This document shows, in pieces, positions 8,395 through 16,409 of a stretch of DNA of 46,347 nt. The stretch is from Gammaproteobacteria bacterium. Lineage in GTDB: Bacteria; Pseudomonadota; Gammaproteobacteria; Ga0077536. Position 1 is the stretch's first letter. Each line of letters begins with the position of its first letter. The position numbers were made by a program, and so were the translations under genes. The notes below the pieces were generated by a model, which saw only the letters and a list, made by a program, of their open reading frames with translations, ran no database searches and was not told where the DNA came from. The stretch is taken from the NCBI GenBank assembly GCA_020849475.1, contig JADLGE010000008.1, positions 1-46,347 on the forward strand, read 5' to 3'.

Positions 8395-10593
8395 ATGATG
8401 ACTTCGAACCTTGCTCTGTCCCTGCGCGCGGCGCTGCCCGCCGATTGGCCCGCCATTGAAGCGCTGCTGCAAGACAACGCCCTGCCCAGCGCCGGCGCGC
8501 GCGAGCATCTGCATACGTTCCTGGTCGCGATTCATGACGGCGTGGTGGTCGGCGTGGCGGGCGCCGAGGTCTATGCCCAGGACGCCTTGTTGCGTTCGGT
8601 GGCGGTCGCGCCGGCCATGCATGGTCAGGGCATCGGACGGCGTGTCCTCACGCAGTTTCTTCGCGAAGCCGCGCGCCGCGACATCGCGCGTCTGTATTTA
8701 CTGACCGAGACCGCCGCCGATTACTTCACGCGTTTCGGATTTGAAGCGACGTCGCGGGCGAATGCACCGCAAGCCTTGCATGCCTCCGCGGAGTTCCAGG
8801 GCGCGTGCCCGGATTCGGCCACGCTCATGATGCTGACCATGCGTGCCGAGCGCGCGGTCGACAGCGCCCTGCCGGTGGCCGTGATCGGCGCCGGGCCGGT
8901 AGGCCTCGCCGCCGTCGCGCGCCTGCTCGAACGCGGCATGCCGGCGCTGGTGTTCGAGGCAGGCAGCCGCGTTGGCGCCAATCTGCTCGACTACGGCCAT
9001 GTGCGGTTGTTTTCGCCGTGGCGCTACAACATCGAGCCAAGCATGGCGACAATGCTCACGGCGCGTGGGTGGCAGGCGCCGCCGCCCGATGAACTGCCGA
9101 CCGCCGGCGAGGTGGTCACGCGCGTGCTCGAACCGTTTGCATCCTTGCCGGCGGTCGCGACGGCTTTGCATCTCGACACGCGCGTCACTGCCATCACGCG
9201 CGAAGCGCATGACAAGCTCAAGAGTGCCGGGCGCGATACCGAGCCCTTCCTTATTCGCGTGATCAAGGCCGGCGTCGAAGCGGAATTCCGTGCGCGCGCC
9301 GTCATCGATGCGAGCGGCACCTGGCGCACACCGAATCCGCTCGGCGCCAACGGCCTGTTCGCCATCGGTGAGCAGGCGCAGGCCAACGCCATCTTCTATG
9401 GCATTCCCGATGTGCTCGGCAGCGCACGCGCCCGCTACGCCGGCAAACGCACTTTGGTGGTGGGTGCCGGTCATTCCGCCGCCAACAGTCTGCTCGCACT
9501 CGCTGAGCTTGCGCGCCAGGCGCCCGGCACGGAACTGCTATGGGCGGTGCGCAACGACAATCTCGCGCGCGTGTTCGGCGGCGGCGACGCCGATGGCCTC
9601 GCGGCGCGCGGGCAGCTTGGCATGGCCCTGAAATCCTTGCGCGATTCTGGCCGGCTGGAATTTGTCAGCGGCCTGCGCATCAACGCCATCGAGCAAGACG
9701 GGCCATCCCTGCGCGTCACGGGCGTCGGCGAACAAGGCCGCGTCATCGAGCTGCGCGGCATCGACCAGATTATCTGCGCCACCGGTCAGCGCCCGGCCCT
9801 GGCCATGACCAGCGAACTGCGCCTGGCGCTCGACCCGGCGCTCGAATCGACCGCCGCGCTCGGTGAACTGGTCGATCCGAATCTACACAGCTGCGGCAGC
9901 GTGCGGCCCCATGGCCATCGCGAGCTCTCGCACCCTGAAAAGGATTTCTACACCGTCGGCGTGAAGAGCTATGGCCGTGCGCCGACCTTTCTCATGATGA
10001 CCGGCTACGAGCAGGCACGCTCGGTGGTGGCGGCGCTGGCGGGTGACTGGCAGGCGGCCGACAAGCTCGAACTCGAACTGCCGGAAACCGGTGTGTGCAG
10101 CGTCACGCTGTCGGATGCAGACGCGGCGGACGGCAATTGCTGCGCGCCTGTATCGTTTCCGGCGGCGCTTACGTCCAACGCAGACACAGGGCGCGACGCG
10201 TGTAGCGAATCCGCCAGGTTCGATCTCAAGACTCAAGAGGACATCAACATGACCACACTCAGCCATCGCGATCGCGAACTCGTTGCACTCGGTGCGGCGC
10301 TCGCCTCCAACTGTGCGCCCTGCATCGAATACCACGTGCCGGAAGCACGCAAGGCCGGCCTGAGCGACGCCGAGATCAGCGAAGCCATCGCGCTCGCCGA
10401 CAAGATTCGCCAGGTGCCGGCCAACAAGGTGCTGGCATCCGCCACGGCGGCGCTGGGCGCGAGCGCGCCGGTCGCCGCGGGCGCGGCGTGCTGCGCACCG
10501 GACCAGGCCGCGGAGATGGCGCAGACCATGGCCAAGGCGTCCGGCTGCTGCGCGCCGGCGGTTGCCGAGCAGGCCGCCAAGTCCTGTTGCTGA
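8395..10593 (+). CDS. Three-domain fusion: ArsN2-type acetyltransferase, flavoprotein oxidoreductase, AhpD/CMD redox domain
   Basis: 732 residues in one uninterrupted frame. Residues 10-150 are a GNAT acetyltransferase of the ArsN2 type (LLRSVAVAPAMHGQGIGRR, LYLLTETAADYF, GACPDSATLM). Residues 160-560 are an FAD/NAD(P) oxidoreductase with two dinucleotide folds (GAGPVG at 165-170, GAGHSA at 357-362) and CATGQRP, like flavin monooxygenases found beside ars genes (ArsO-like, uncertain). Residues 619-690 are an AhpD/carboxymuconolactone-decarboxylase domain with the redox motif C640-AP-C643-IEY-H647. Vicinal cysteine pairs occur at 582-583, 699-700, 718-719 and 731-732, suggesting binding of trivalent arsenic. 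Two ATGs (8395, 8398) follow AAGGAG; the second has the better spacing. An internal Shine-Dalgarno and ATG before the last domain suggests that it can also be made alone. Confidence 0.88.
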   Translation: MMTSNLALSLRAALPADWPAIEALLQDNALPSAGAREHLHTFLVAIHDGVVVGVAGAEVYAQDALLRSVAVAPAMHGQGIGRRVLTQFLREAARRDIARLYLLTETAADYFTRFGFEATSRANAPQALHASAEFQGACPDSATLMMLTMRAERAVDSALPVAVIGAGPVGLAAVARLLERGMPALVFEAGSRVGANLLDYGHVRLFSPWRYNIEPSMATMLTARGWQAPPPDELPTAGEVVTRVLEPFASLPAVATALHLDTRVTAITREAHDKLKSAGRDTEPFLIRVIKAGVEAEFRARAVIDASGTWRTPNPLGANGLFAIGEQAQANAIFYGIPDVLGSARARYAGKRTLVVGAGHSAANSLLALAELARQAPGTELLWAVRNDNLARVFGGGDADGLAARGQLGMALKSLRDSGRLEFVSGLRINAIEQDGPSLRVTGVGEQGRVIELRGIDQIICATGQRPALAMTSELRLALDPALESTAALGELVDPNLHSCGSVRPHGHRELSHPEKDFYTVGVKSYGRAPTFLMMTGYEQARSVVAALAGDWQAADKLELELPETGVCSVTLSDADAADGNCCAPVSFPAALTSNADTGRDACSESARFDLKTQEDINMTTLSHRDRELVALGAALASNCAPCIEYHVPEARKAGLSDAEISEAIALADKIRQVPANKVLASATAALGASAPVAAGAACCAPDQAAEMAQTMAKASGCCAPAVAEQAAKSCC
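10235..10251 (+). promoter_or_regulatory. Internal ribosome binding site and start for the AhpD/CMD domain
   Basis: AAGAGGA (10235-10241) lies 7 nt before an in-frame ATG (10249) that opens exactly at the AhpD/CMD domain (MTTLSHRDRELVALG). There is no stop codon between the flavoprotein part and this ATG. Either the fusion arose by loss of a stop between two genes and kept the old signal, or both a long fusion and a free 114-residue domain are made. Confidence 0.6.
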
Positions 10594-10603
10594 GTCAAAT
10601 GCA

Positions 10604-10634
10604 CGTGGGGTGCGCCGCCAGCGGGCACCCCACG
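10604..10634 (+). terminator. Perfect hairpin between the fusion gene and the sigma factor gene
   Basis: CGTGGGGTGC (10604-10613) pairs perfectly with 10625-10634 around an 11-nt loop. It follows the fusion gene stop by 10 nt and ends 2 nt before the AAGGAGC ribosome site of the sigma gene. No T-run follows, so it may attenuate or stabilise the message rather than end it fully. Confidence 0.45.
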
Positions 10635-10651
10635 GCAAGGAGCCCGAGTCG

Positions 10652-11212
10652 ATGTCTGTCAGTCGTTCGCCATTGCGCTTTGCCGAAGTCAGTCGCGAAT
10701 TGGCCGCGCCACTGTTGCGCTACCTCACCCGCCAGGTGGGCGACACGGCGGTCGCCGAAGATCTGCGTCAGGAAACCTTGCTCAAGATAGAGCGCGGACT
10801 CGCGGAATTCGCCGGCCGCTCCAAGCTGCAGACCTGGGCCTTCGCCATCGCCAGCCGGGTGGTGCTCGACTACCTGCGCCAAGGCGCGCAACGCATGAAG
10901 CTGGTCGATATCGACGAAGCGGCGGACCTCGCCGATGCCAATGCGAGCGTCGAGGAGCAGATGGCCATCGATGAGATGAACGCCTGTGTGCGCGAGTTCA
11001 TCGACACACTGCCGCCGGACTATCGCACGGCGCTGATTCTGCATGACCTCGAAGGCATGAGCGTCGCCGAGACCGCCGAGATCAGCCAATGCTCACTGGC
11101 GACCGCCAAGATTCGCATCCATCGCGCGCGGCAGCGTCTCAAGGCCGTCCTCGACAAGGCCTGCGATGTCTATCGCGACAGCAACAGTGTGTTCCGTTGC
11201 GCGCGCTGTTGA
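10652..11212 (+). CDS. ECF-type RNA polymerase sigma factor
   Basis: 186 residues from the ATG at 10652, preceded by AAGGAGC at 8 nt spacing; the frame is open further upstream but without sigma-factor sequence. Region 2 is residues 15-80 (AEDLRQETLLKIERGLAEF, KLQTWAFAIASRVVLDYLR) and region 4 is 115-165 (LPPDYRTALILHDLEGMSVAETAEI, then IRIHRARQRLK). The C-terminus DKACDVYRDSNSVFRCARC is rich in cysteine (Cys171, 183, 186), which could sense metalloids or redox state. No anti-sigma gene is visible. ECF factors are known to pair with carboxymuconolactone-decarboxylase-type proteins, and such a domain ends the preceding gene. It faces arsA2 convergently with only 6 bp between. Confidence 0.9.
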   Translation: MSVSRSPLRFAEVSRELAAPLLRYLTRQVGDTAVAEDLRQETLLKIERGLAEFAGRSKLQTWAFAIASRVVLDYLRQGAQRMKLVDIDEAADLADANASVEEQMAIDEMNACVREFIDTLPPDYRTALILHDLEGMSVAETAEISQCSLATAKIRIHRARQRLKAVLDKACDVYRDSNSVFRCARC

Positions 11213-11218
11213 GCGTGC

Positions 11219-12988
11219 TCAAAGGCTGAGCGCGCGCAAGGCCGCCACGCCTACCGGTGGAGTGCCTTGCCACGGCAAAAGATAAATCCGCTGGGCGAGA
11301 CCATGCGTCACTCGTTCCACTTGCCGTGCTTCGCCCGCCATGCGCGCGCACAACACAGGGTCGCGCGTGCCGGACTCGAGCAGTGAGCGATTGATGACCC
11401 ATGCATAGGGTTCAATGTGCGCTCGCCGCAGGTCATCCTGCAGGGCCGCTGCTTCCGACACTGGCGTGACCTCAGGCAAGGTCACCAGAATGATTTTCGT
11501 GAAGGCACTGTCCTGCAGGCGCATGAGGGGCGTCACCACATGCGCGGCATTCACATCGGCGAAGCTGTGCATCATCTGGCGGTGGTAGGCGCCGGTGGCG
11601 TCGAGCAACAACAGGCTGTGTCCGGTGGGCGCGGTGTCGAGCACCACCACGGCATTGCGCGCCATGGCCACGGTATGGGCGAAGGCGTGAAATACCGCGA
11701 CTTCCTCGGTGCATGGCGAACGCAAGTCCTCCAGCAGCAGCGCGCGGGATGGTTCGTCCAGTGTCTTGCCGCGCGTGGCCATTATTTTGTCAATGTATTT
11801 CTCGGTCTCGGCGCGCGGGTCGATGCGTTGCACGCTGAGGTTCGCCATCTCGCCCGCCAGCGCATCGGTGAGATGGGCGGCGGGATCGGTGGTGCTGAGA
11901 TGCACCGCGACACCGCGCGCCGCGAGGCCGACCGCGACGGCCGCGGCTATGGTGGTCTTGCCGACACCGCCCTTGCCCATGACCATGATGAGGCCGCGCT
12001 CGTCGGCGGCCAGTTCATCGATGAGCGCTGCAAGTGGCGGCAGGCCGCCAGCCAAGGAGGGGGGCGGAGTGCGGTTCTGGTCCTTGCACTGCGCCTGGCC
12101 GTGAAATACTGCACGCAGTGCGGCCAGTCCGACCATGTCGAAAGTGCGCAACGGAATTCTGTCCTGCGGCAGGTCGCGCAGCGATGCGGGCATATGCGTC
12201 AGCGCCTCGGCGCCGAGCGCGGCAAAACGCTGGGCAACGCCATCGCTGCCGTCCTGCGCCGTGAATACGCCATTGACCGCCAGCCGCTGATTGACGAGCC
12301 CCAATGCGCGAAGCTCGTCGCGGGTGCGCGCCGCTTCGCGCAGGGCGCTGGCGTCCGGCCGCGCCACCAGCACAAAGGTGGTGTGCGCAGCGTCCCCCAG
12401 GGCATCCAGAGCCGCGCGAAAACTCAGCTCCTGCATCTTGAGACCGGAATGGGGTCCGAGGCAGGACGCACCCCGATCGTTGTCGAGCAGGAAATCGCTC
12501 CAGGCGCGTGGCAGGCTCAGCAGGCGCAAGGTATGACCGCTCGGCGCGGTGTCGAACACCACGTGGTCGTAATCCCGCGTGGCTGTGCCCAACAGCGCCA
12601 CGAATTCATCGAACGCGGCGATTTCCGTGGTGCACGCGCCGGACAATTGTTCGCGCACCAGCGCACGTTGCCCTTCATCGCCAGACATCCGTGCCAGTAC
12701 CCGTTCACGATAGGCGTCGGCGGCCTGCTCGGGATCGATGTTGAGCGCCGACAGGCGCGGCACGCCGTTGACCGCGCGTGCGCTCGCCGCGAGCGGCGTG
12801 CCGAGCATCTCGTCGAGATTGGACGCGGGATCAGTACTGACCAGCAGCACCGACCTGCCGCTATCGGCCAGCGCGATTGCCACCGCGCAAGCGAGCGTGG
12901 TCTTGCCGACGCCGCCTTTGCCGGTGAAGAACAGCACGCGACTTGCCTGCGAAACGAGCGCTGGCAAGTCGCCGCGAAGGTCCGTCAT
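11219..12988 (-). CDS. arsA: ArsA arsenite ATPase (second copy)
   Basis: 589 residues, again a complete two-halved ArsA. Walker A loops GKGGVGKTT occur at residues 23-31 and 338-346. Metalloid ligands are all present: Cys119 (CTTEIAAF), His152, Cys176 (SCLGP), Cys426 (CTEEVAVF) and His457. It is clearly diverged from the first copy, so it is not a recent tandem duplication. The ATG at 12988 is 5 bp after the stop of the upstream SDR gene; an alternative GTG at 12997 would overlap that stop (GTGA). It is read on the opposite strand from arsD and the first arsA and so probably belongs to a separate transcription unit with the SDR. Role presumed to be arsenite export with Acr3. Confidence 0.93.
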   Translation of the reverse strand: MTDLRGDLPALVSQASRVLFFTGKGGVGKTTLACAVAIALADSGRSVLLVSTDPASNLDEMLGTPLAASARAVNGVPRLSALNIDPEQAADAYRERVLARMSGDEGQRALVREQLSGACTTEIAAFDEFVALLGTATRDYDHVVFDTAPSGHTLRLLSLPRAWSDFLLDNDRGASCLGPHSGLKMQELSFRAALDALGDAAHTTFVLVARPDASALREAARTRDELRALGLVNQRLAVNGVFTAQDGSDGVAQRFAALGAEALTHMPASLRDLPQDRIPLRTFDMVGLAALRAVFHGQAQCKDQNRTPPPSLAGGLPPLAALIDELAADERGLIMVMGKGGVGKTTIAAAVAVGLAARGVAVHLSTTDPAAHLTDALAGEMANLSVQRIDPRAETEKYIDKIMATRGKTLDEPSRALLLEDLRSPCTEEVAVFHAFAHTVAMARNAVVVLDTAPTGHSLLLLDATGAYHRQMMHSFADVNAAHVVTPLMRLQDSAFTKIILVTLPEVTPVSEAAALQDDLRRAHIEPYAWVINRSLLESGTRDPVLCARMAGEARQVERVTHGLAQRIYLLPWQGTPPVGVAALRALSL

Positions 12989-12993
12989 CGCGG

Positions 12994-13839
12994 TCACGGC
13001 TCGAAATCCTTGAACGCCTGCTGATAGCCCCCATGCCAACGCGACAAGGGCGGGCGATCCTCGGCCATGTCATAAGCCGCCCACACCATGCGCTTGGCGT
13101 CGTCGGCACGGCACACCTCGTTGTCCGGGCAGATGATGTAGAAGCTGCCGCGTGCGATGGCATCAAGCATGTAGTCGACCACCTGTGCCGGCAGCCATGC
13201 GCCATCGGGCTTTTCGGCCAGGCGTTGGCGCGTGAGCCCGGTCCAGGTGTAGCCCGGCACCAGCAGGTGAGCGCTGACCTGTGCGCCGGGTGTGTTGCGC
13301 AGTTCGTGCTGCAGGGACTCGGTGAGCGATTTCACGCCGGCCTTGCTGACATTGTAGGCCGGGTTGCCGGGCGGGTTGGTGATGCCCTGCTTGGAACCGG
13401 TGTTGATGATGAGCGCCGGCCGCGCTTGCGCGAGCATGTCCGCGGTGAAGGCCTGTACGCCGTGCACGATGCCCCCTAGATTGACTGCGATGATGCGCTG
13501 CCATTGCGTGTGCGCAGACCAGGCGCTGGTCGGTGCGCTGGTGCCAGCATTGTTCATCAACACATCCACGCGACTGAAACGCTGGAAGGCGAATTCCTTG
13601 AGCGCAAGCACCTGCTCGAACTGGCTGACATCGAGCGTCATGGTTTCAATTGCAACGCCCGGGCCCGCCGCCGCGCGCACTGCGTCGGCCGCCCACGTCA
13701 GCTTGTCAGCCTGGCTGTCGGCCATCAGCACGTGCATGCCGAATGCTGCGTAACGATGGGCGGCGGCGAGACCGATGCCATCGGCCGCGCCGGTGATGAC
13801 GGCAACGGCGTCGGGCGCGAACACGGGATGCAGAGACAT
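12994..13839 (-). CDS. Short-chain dehydrogenase/reductase upstream of arsA2
   Basis: 281 residues from the ATG at 13839, which has GAGGAG 7 nt upstream; an ATG two codons earlier is too close to that site. SDR motifs: TGAADGIG (16-23), NNAG (96-99), Ser149 in INTGSK, and the YNVSK pair Tyr162/Lys166. The segment LVPGYTWTGLT and the extra C-terminal part, ICPDNEVCRADDAKRMVWAAYD, distinguish it from the SDR at 3228. The substrate is unknown. It is directly followed by arsA2 with near-contact spacing, so the two are likely co-transcribed, though a role in arsenic handling is only suggested by position. Confidence 0.88.
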   Translation of the reverse strand: MSLHPVFAPDAVAVITGAADGIGLAAAHRYAAFGMHVLMADSQADKLTWAADAVRAAAGPGVAIETMTLDVSQFEQVLALKEFAFQRFSRVDVLMNNAGTSAPTSAWSAHTQWQRIIAVNLGGIVHGVQAFTADMLAQARPALIINTGSKQGITNPPGNPAYNVSKAGVKSLTESLQHELRNTPGAQVSAHLLVPGYTWTGLTRQRLAEKPDGAWLPAQVVDYMLDAIARGSFYIICPDNEVCRADDAKRMVWAAYDMAEDRPPLSRWHGGYQQAFKDFEP

Positions 13840-13968
13840 GGGCATACTCCTCGAGGCTGAGGCGAAATAGTAACCAAAGACGCCATCGAACAGGCAGCTT
13901 GCAGCGCCACGGCAATGGCTATTCAATTGAACGCGGCGCGCGCATGTGCCGCGATCAAACGGAGAGCC

Positions 13969-14913
13969 ATGAAAGTCGTCTTTCTCGATCGTTTCGCGAT
14001 CCGCGCCGCATTGCGACCATTGCGCTTTGCCCATGAATGGCAGGAATACCCGACCACCGCGCCCGAGCAGGTGGTGGAGCGGCTGGCGGGCGCCGAAATC
14101 GCCATCACCAACCGTGTGCGTTTCGATGAAGCGACCATTGCGCAGCTGCCGGCGCTGAAATTGATTGCGGTGTCAGCCACCGGCTATGAGTGCATTGACG
14201 TCCAGGCCTGTCGTCGCGCTGGCATCACGGTCACCAATGTGCGTGACTGGTCGACGCCGGCGGTGGCCGAGCACGCCTTCGCGATGATGCTCGGCATCCG
14301 TCGCCAGTTGCTGGTCTATCGCCAGGCGCTGCAGGCGGGCGCCTGGCAGCGTTCCCATTTTTATGGCGTTCTGAACGAGACCTTGCCGCAGGACTTGTAC
14401 GGCTGCACGCTCGCCATCATTGGCTACGGCGCACTTGGCAAGCGTCTCGAAAAACTGGCACGGGCCTTCGACATGCAGGTGCTGGTTGCCGATCACAAGG
14501 GCATGGCGCCGCGCGCCGGGCGCGTCGCGTTTGATGAAGCCCTGGAACGGGCCGACGTGCTGTGCATCGCCTGTCCGATATCCGACGAGACACGCAATCT
14601 CATCGACCGCGCCGAACTGGCGCGCATGAAGCCCACCGCCACGCTCATCAACACCGCGCGCGGCGGCATCGTCAACGAGCAGGCGCTGGCCGACGCGCTG
14701 CGCGCCGGTCGTCTGGGCGGCGCCGGTGTGGATTCCCTGGCCGTCGAGCCGCCGCGCGATGGCAATCCTTTGCTCGACCTCGACTTGCCGAATCTCATCA
14801 TGACGCCGCACATGGCCTTCGCCAGCGACAGCACCCTGGCGCGCCTCGCCGAGCGTCTGCTCGAGACCGTCGAAGCCTTTGTCGCCGGCACGCCGTGCAA
14901 TGTGGTCAATTGA
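13969..14913 (+). CDS. D-2-hydroxyacid dehydrogenase (NAD-dependent)
   Basis: 314 residues from the ATG at 13969, with GGAG a few bases upstream; the open frame extends 18 codons further but the fold begins at MKVVFLDRF. The NAD-binding motif GYGALG is at 152-157. The catalytic trio of the family is present: Arg231 (TARGG), Glu260 (VEPP) and His281 (MTPHMAF). It resembles glycerate dehydrogenase/hydroxypyruvate reductase-type members, which interconvert 2-keto acids and D-2-hydroxy acids in the cytoplasm. It diverges from the SDR gene on its left (129-bp gap, no clear promoter seen) and is followed by the P450 after 115 bp. Confidence 0.92.
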   Translation: MKVVFLDRFAIRAALRPLRFAHEWQEYPTTAPEQVVERLAGAEIAITNRVRFDEATIAQLPALKLIAVSATGYECIDVQACRRAGITVTNVRDWSTPAVAEHAFAMMLGIRRQLLVYRQALQAGAWQRSHFYGVLNETLPQDLYGCTLAIIGYGALGKRLEKLARAFDMQVLVADHKGMAPRAGRVAFDEALERADVLCIACPISDETRNLIDRAELARMKPTATLINTARGGIVNEQALADALRAGRLGGAGVDSLAVEPPRDGNPLLDLDLPNLIMTPHMAFASDSTLARLAERLLETVEAFVAGTPCNVVN

Positions 14914-15028
14914 TGTCGGGGCGATGAAATGAGTGCGTTTCACCCATGCTGTCGTACCAGTTGCAGGATGCCCGGCAGCGTCAGTCACAGGGTTCCTTGC
15001 ATACATCCAGCCCGCGGAGAGCACCGTC

Positions 15029-16282
15029 ATGCCGAGAGTCGATGAACTGCCTTTGTCCTATCCCGAGGGCATTGCCGATCTGAACGATCTCAATCTGTTC
15101 GCCGCCGGCCAGCCCCACGCGGCATTCCGGGCGCTACGCGAACGGGCGCCGATATTCTGGAATCCGGAAGCCGACGGCCCGGGCTTCTGGGTCATCACGC
15201 GCTACGACGACATCGTCGAAGTCTCCAAGCAACCCAATCTCTTCTCCAACGCCGCCGGCGGCCATTACATTTCCTACGAATCCATGGGCATCCATGACGC
15301 GGAAGCGCAGAACGCGTTCCTGCACATGCTGCTGGCGATGGATCCCCCCGAACACAATCTGCATCGGCGCCTGATTGCGCCAGCCTTCAACCCGGCCATC
15401 GTGCGGCGCTTCGAAGATGGCGTACGGAAGAAGATGCGCACACTGCTCGATGCCGTCGCTGCGCGCGGCGAATGCGATTTCGTCACCGACATCGCGACGC
15501 CTTTGCCGCTGTGGACGCTGTCGGAACTGCTGGGTGTGCCGGAAGCCGACCGAGCCGACATCATCCGCTGGTCCAATGAAGCGCTGGCCCTGCTGGATCC
15601 GGATTACTTCGCCAGCCCCGATGCCGGCCAGCACGTGTTCGTGAAGTTGTTCGAATACGGCAAGAAAATGATGGCGCTGCGCCGCGAGCAGCCGGCCGAT
15701 GATCTGCTGAGCGTGATGGCCAATACCCGCATCGACGGCGAAGGCCTGCCGCAGGCGACCCTCGACGGTTTCTTCGTATTGATGGTGCTGGCCGGCAATG
15801 AGACCACGCGCAATACCATCGCCGGTGGCCTGCGCGCGTTCACCGAATTCCCCGAGCAGTGGCGCAAGCTCAAGGCCGAGCCGTCGCTCATTCCCAATGC
15901 GGTGGAAGAGATGCTGCGCTATGTCAGCGCCATCATCTACATGCGCCGCACCGCCACCGCCGACACGCAACTGCGCGGCCAGCCGATCAAGCAGGGTGAC
16001 AAGGTCGTGATGTGGTACGGCGGCGCCAATTTCGACGACGCTGTGTTTCCCGACCCGTATGCTTTCGACGTGGCGCGCAAGAATGCACGCGAGCACCTGG
16101 CGTTCGGCATTGGCCAGCATTTCTGCATCGGCTCGCAGCTGGCGCGCATGCAGATTCGCGTCGCCTATGAAGAGATACTTGCCCGCCTGCCGGACATCCG
16201 CGCCACCGGCAGCTACAGTTATCTGCGCTCCAATCACCTGTCGGGCTTGAAATCGATGCCGGTGGTGTTCACGCCGGTGTGA
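15029..16282 (+). CDS. Cytochrome P450
   Basis: 417 residues from the ATG at 15029, preceded by GGAGA at 8 nt; the frame is open upstream without P450 sequence. It is a soluble bacterial P450. The I-helix oxygen-binding motif is AGNETTRN (255-262), the ExxR motif is EMLR (294-297), and the heme loop FGIGQHFCIGSQLAR has the iron ligand Cys366. The AGNETT form and the EHNLHRRLIAPAF C-helix are common in CYP125/CYP124/CYP142-type and linalool-type enzymes that hydroxylate steroid side chains, terpenoids or branched lipids, so a hydrophobic substrate is likely. No ferredoxin or reductase gene is adjacent. A REP palindrome follows. Confidence 0.94.
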   Translation: MPRVDELPLSYPEGIADLNDLNLFAAGQPHAAFRALRERAPIFWNPEADGPGFWVITRYDDIVEVSKQPNLFSNAAGGHYISYESMGIHDAEAQNAFLHMLLAMDPPEHNLHRRLIAPAFNPAIVRRFEDGVRKKMRTLLDAVAARGECDFVTDIATPLPLWTLSELLGVPEADRADIIRWSNEALALLDPDYFASPDAGQHVFVKLFEYGKKMMALRREQPADDLLSVMANTRIDGEGLPQATLDGFFVLMVLAGNETTRNTIAGGLRAFTEFPEQWRKLKAEPSLIPNAVEEMLRYVSAIIYMRRTATADTQLRGQPIKQGDKVVMWYGGANFDDAVFPDPYAFDVARKNAREHLAFGIGQHFCIGSQLARMQIRVAYEEILARLPDIRATGSYSYLRSNHLSGLKSMPVVFTPV

Positions 16283-16293
16283 GCCCCTATGTC

Positions 16294-16313
16294 GGTGCGA
16301 ATGAATTCGCACC
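16294..16313. repeat. REP palindrome, copy B (single unit)
   Basis: GGTGCGAATGAATTCGCACC is a single REP unit identical in core to the right arm of the copy at 4007-4031. It lies 11 bp after the P450 stop and just before the Pho-box ladder, and may act as a terminator or message-stabilising hairpin for the P450 transcript. Confidence 0.8.
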
Positions 16314-16326
16314 TGCCGGGTGATTC

Positions 16327-16377
16327 GTGTCACGCGATCTTCATCGACGTGTCACAAAGCGACCGTAGAAGTGTCAC
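16327..16377 (+). promoter_or_regulatory. Ladder of three PhoB-type half-sites, 22 bp apart
   Basis: TGTCAC occurs at 16328, 16350 and 16372, each exactly 22 bp from the next. Pho boxes consist of 7-bp CTGTCAT-like repeats every 11 bp, and tandem boxes recur every 22 bp. A weaker repeat (TCTTCAT) sits at the intermediate 11-bp position 16338. The array ends 32 bp before the ATG of a PhoB-type regulator, so autoregulation is the natural reading. The match is by eye only. Confidence 0.7.
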
Positions 16378-16409
16378 GCAGTGAAATGCACTGCGGTTCC
16401 CGGCCAGCC

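Noticed and set aside
10249..10593. Treating the AhpD/CMD domain only as a separate gene
   Set aside because: The upstream frame continues into it without a stop, so the sequence as given encodes a fusion; the alternative start is recorded as a regulatory feature instead.
11417..13024. 535-codon plus-strand open frame opposite arsA2
   Set aside because: Antisense to a complete ArsA with all ligands and Walker loops.
14933..15028. Extended N-terminus of the P450 from the ATG at 14933
   Set aside because: The extra 32 residues have no P450 character and the ATG at 15029 has a better-placed ribosome site.
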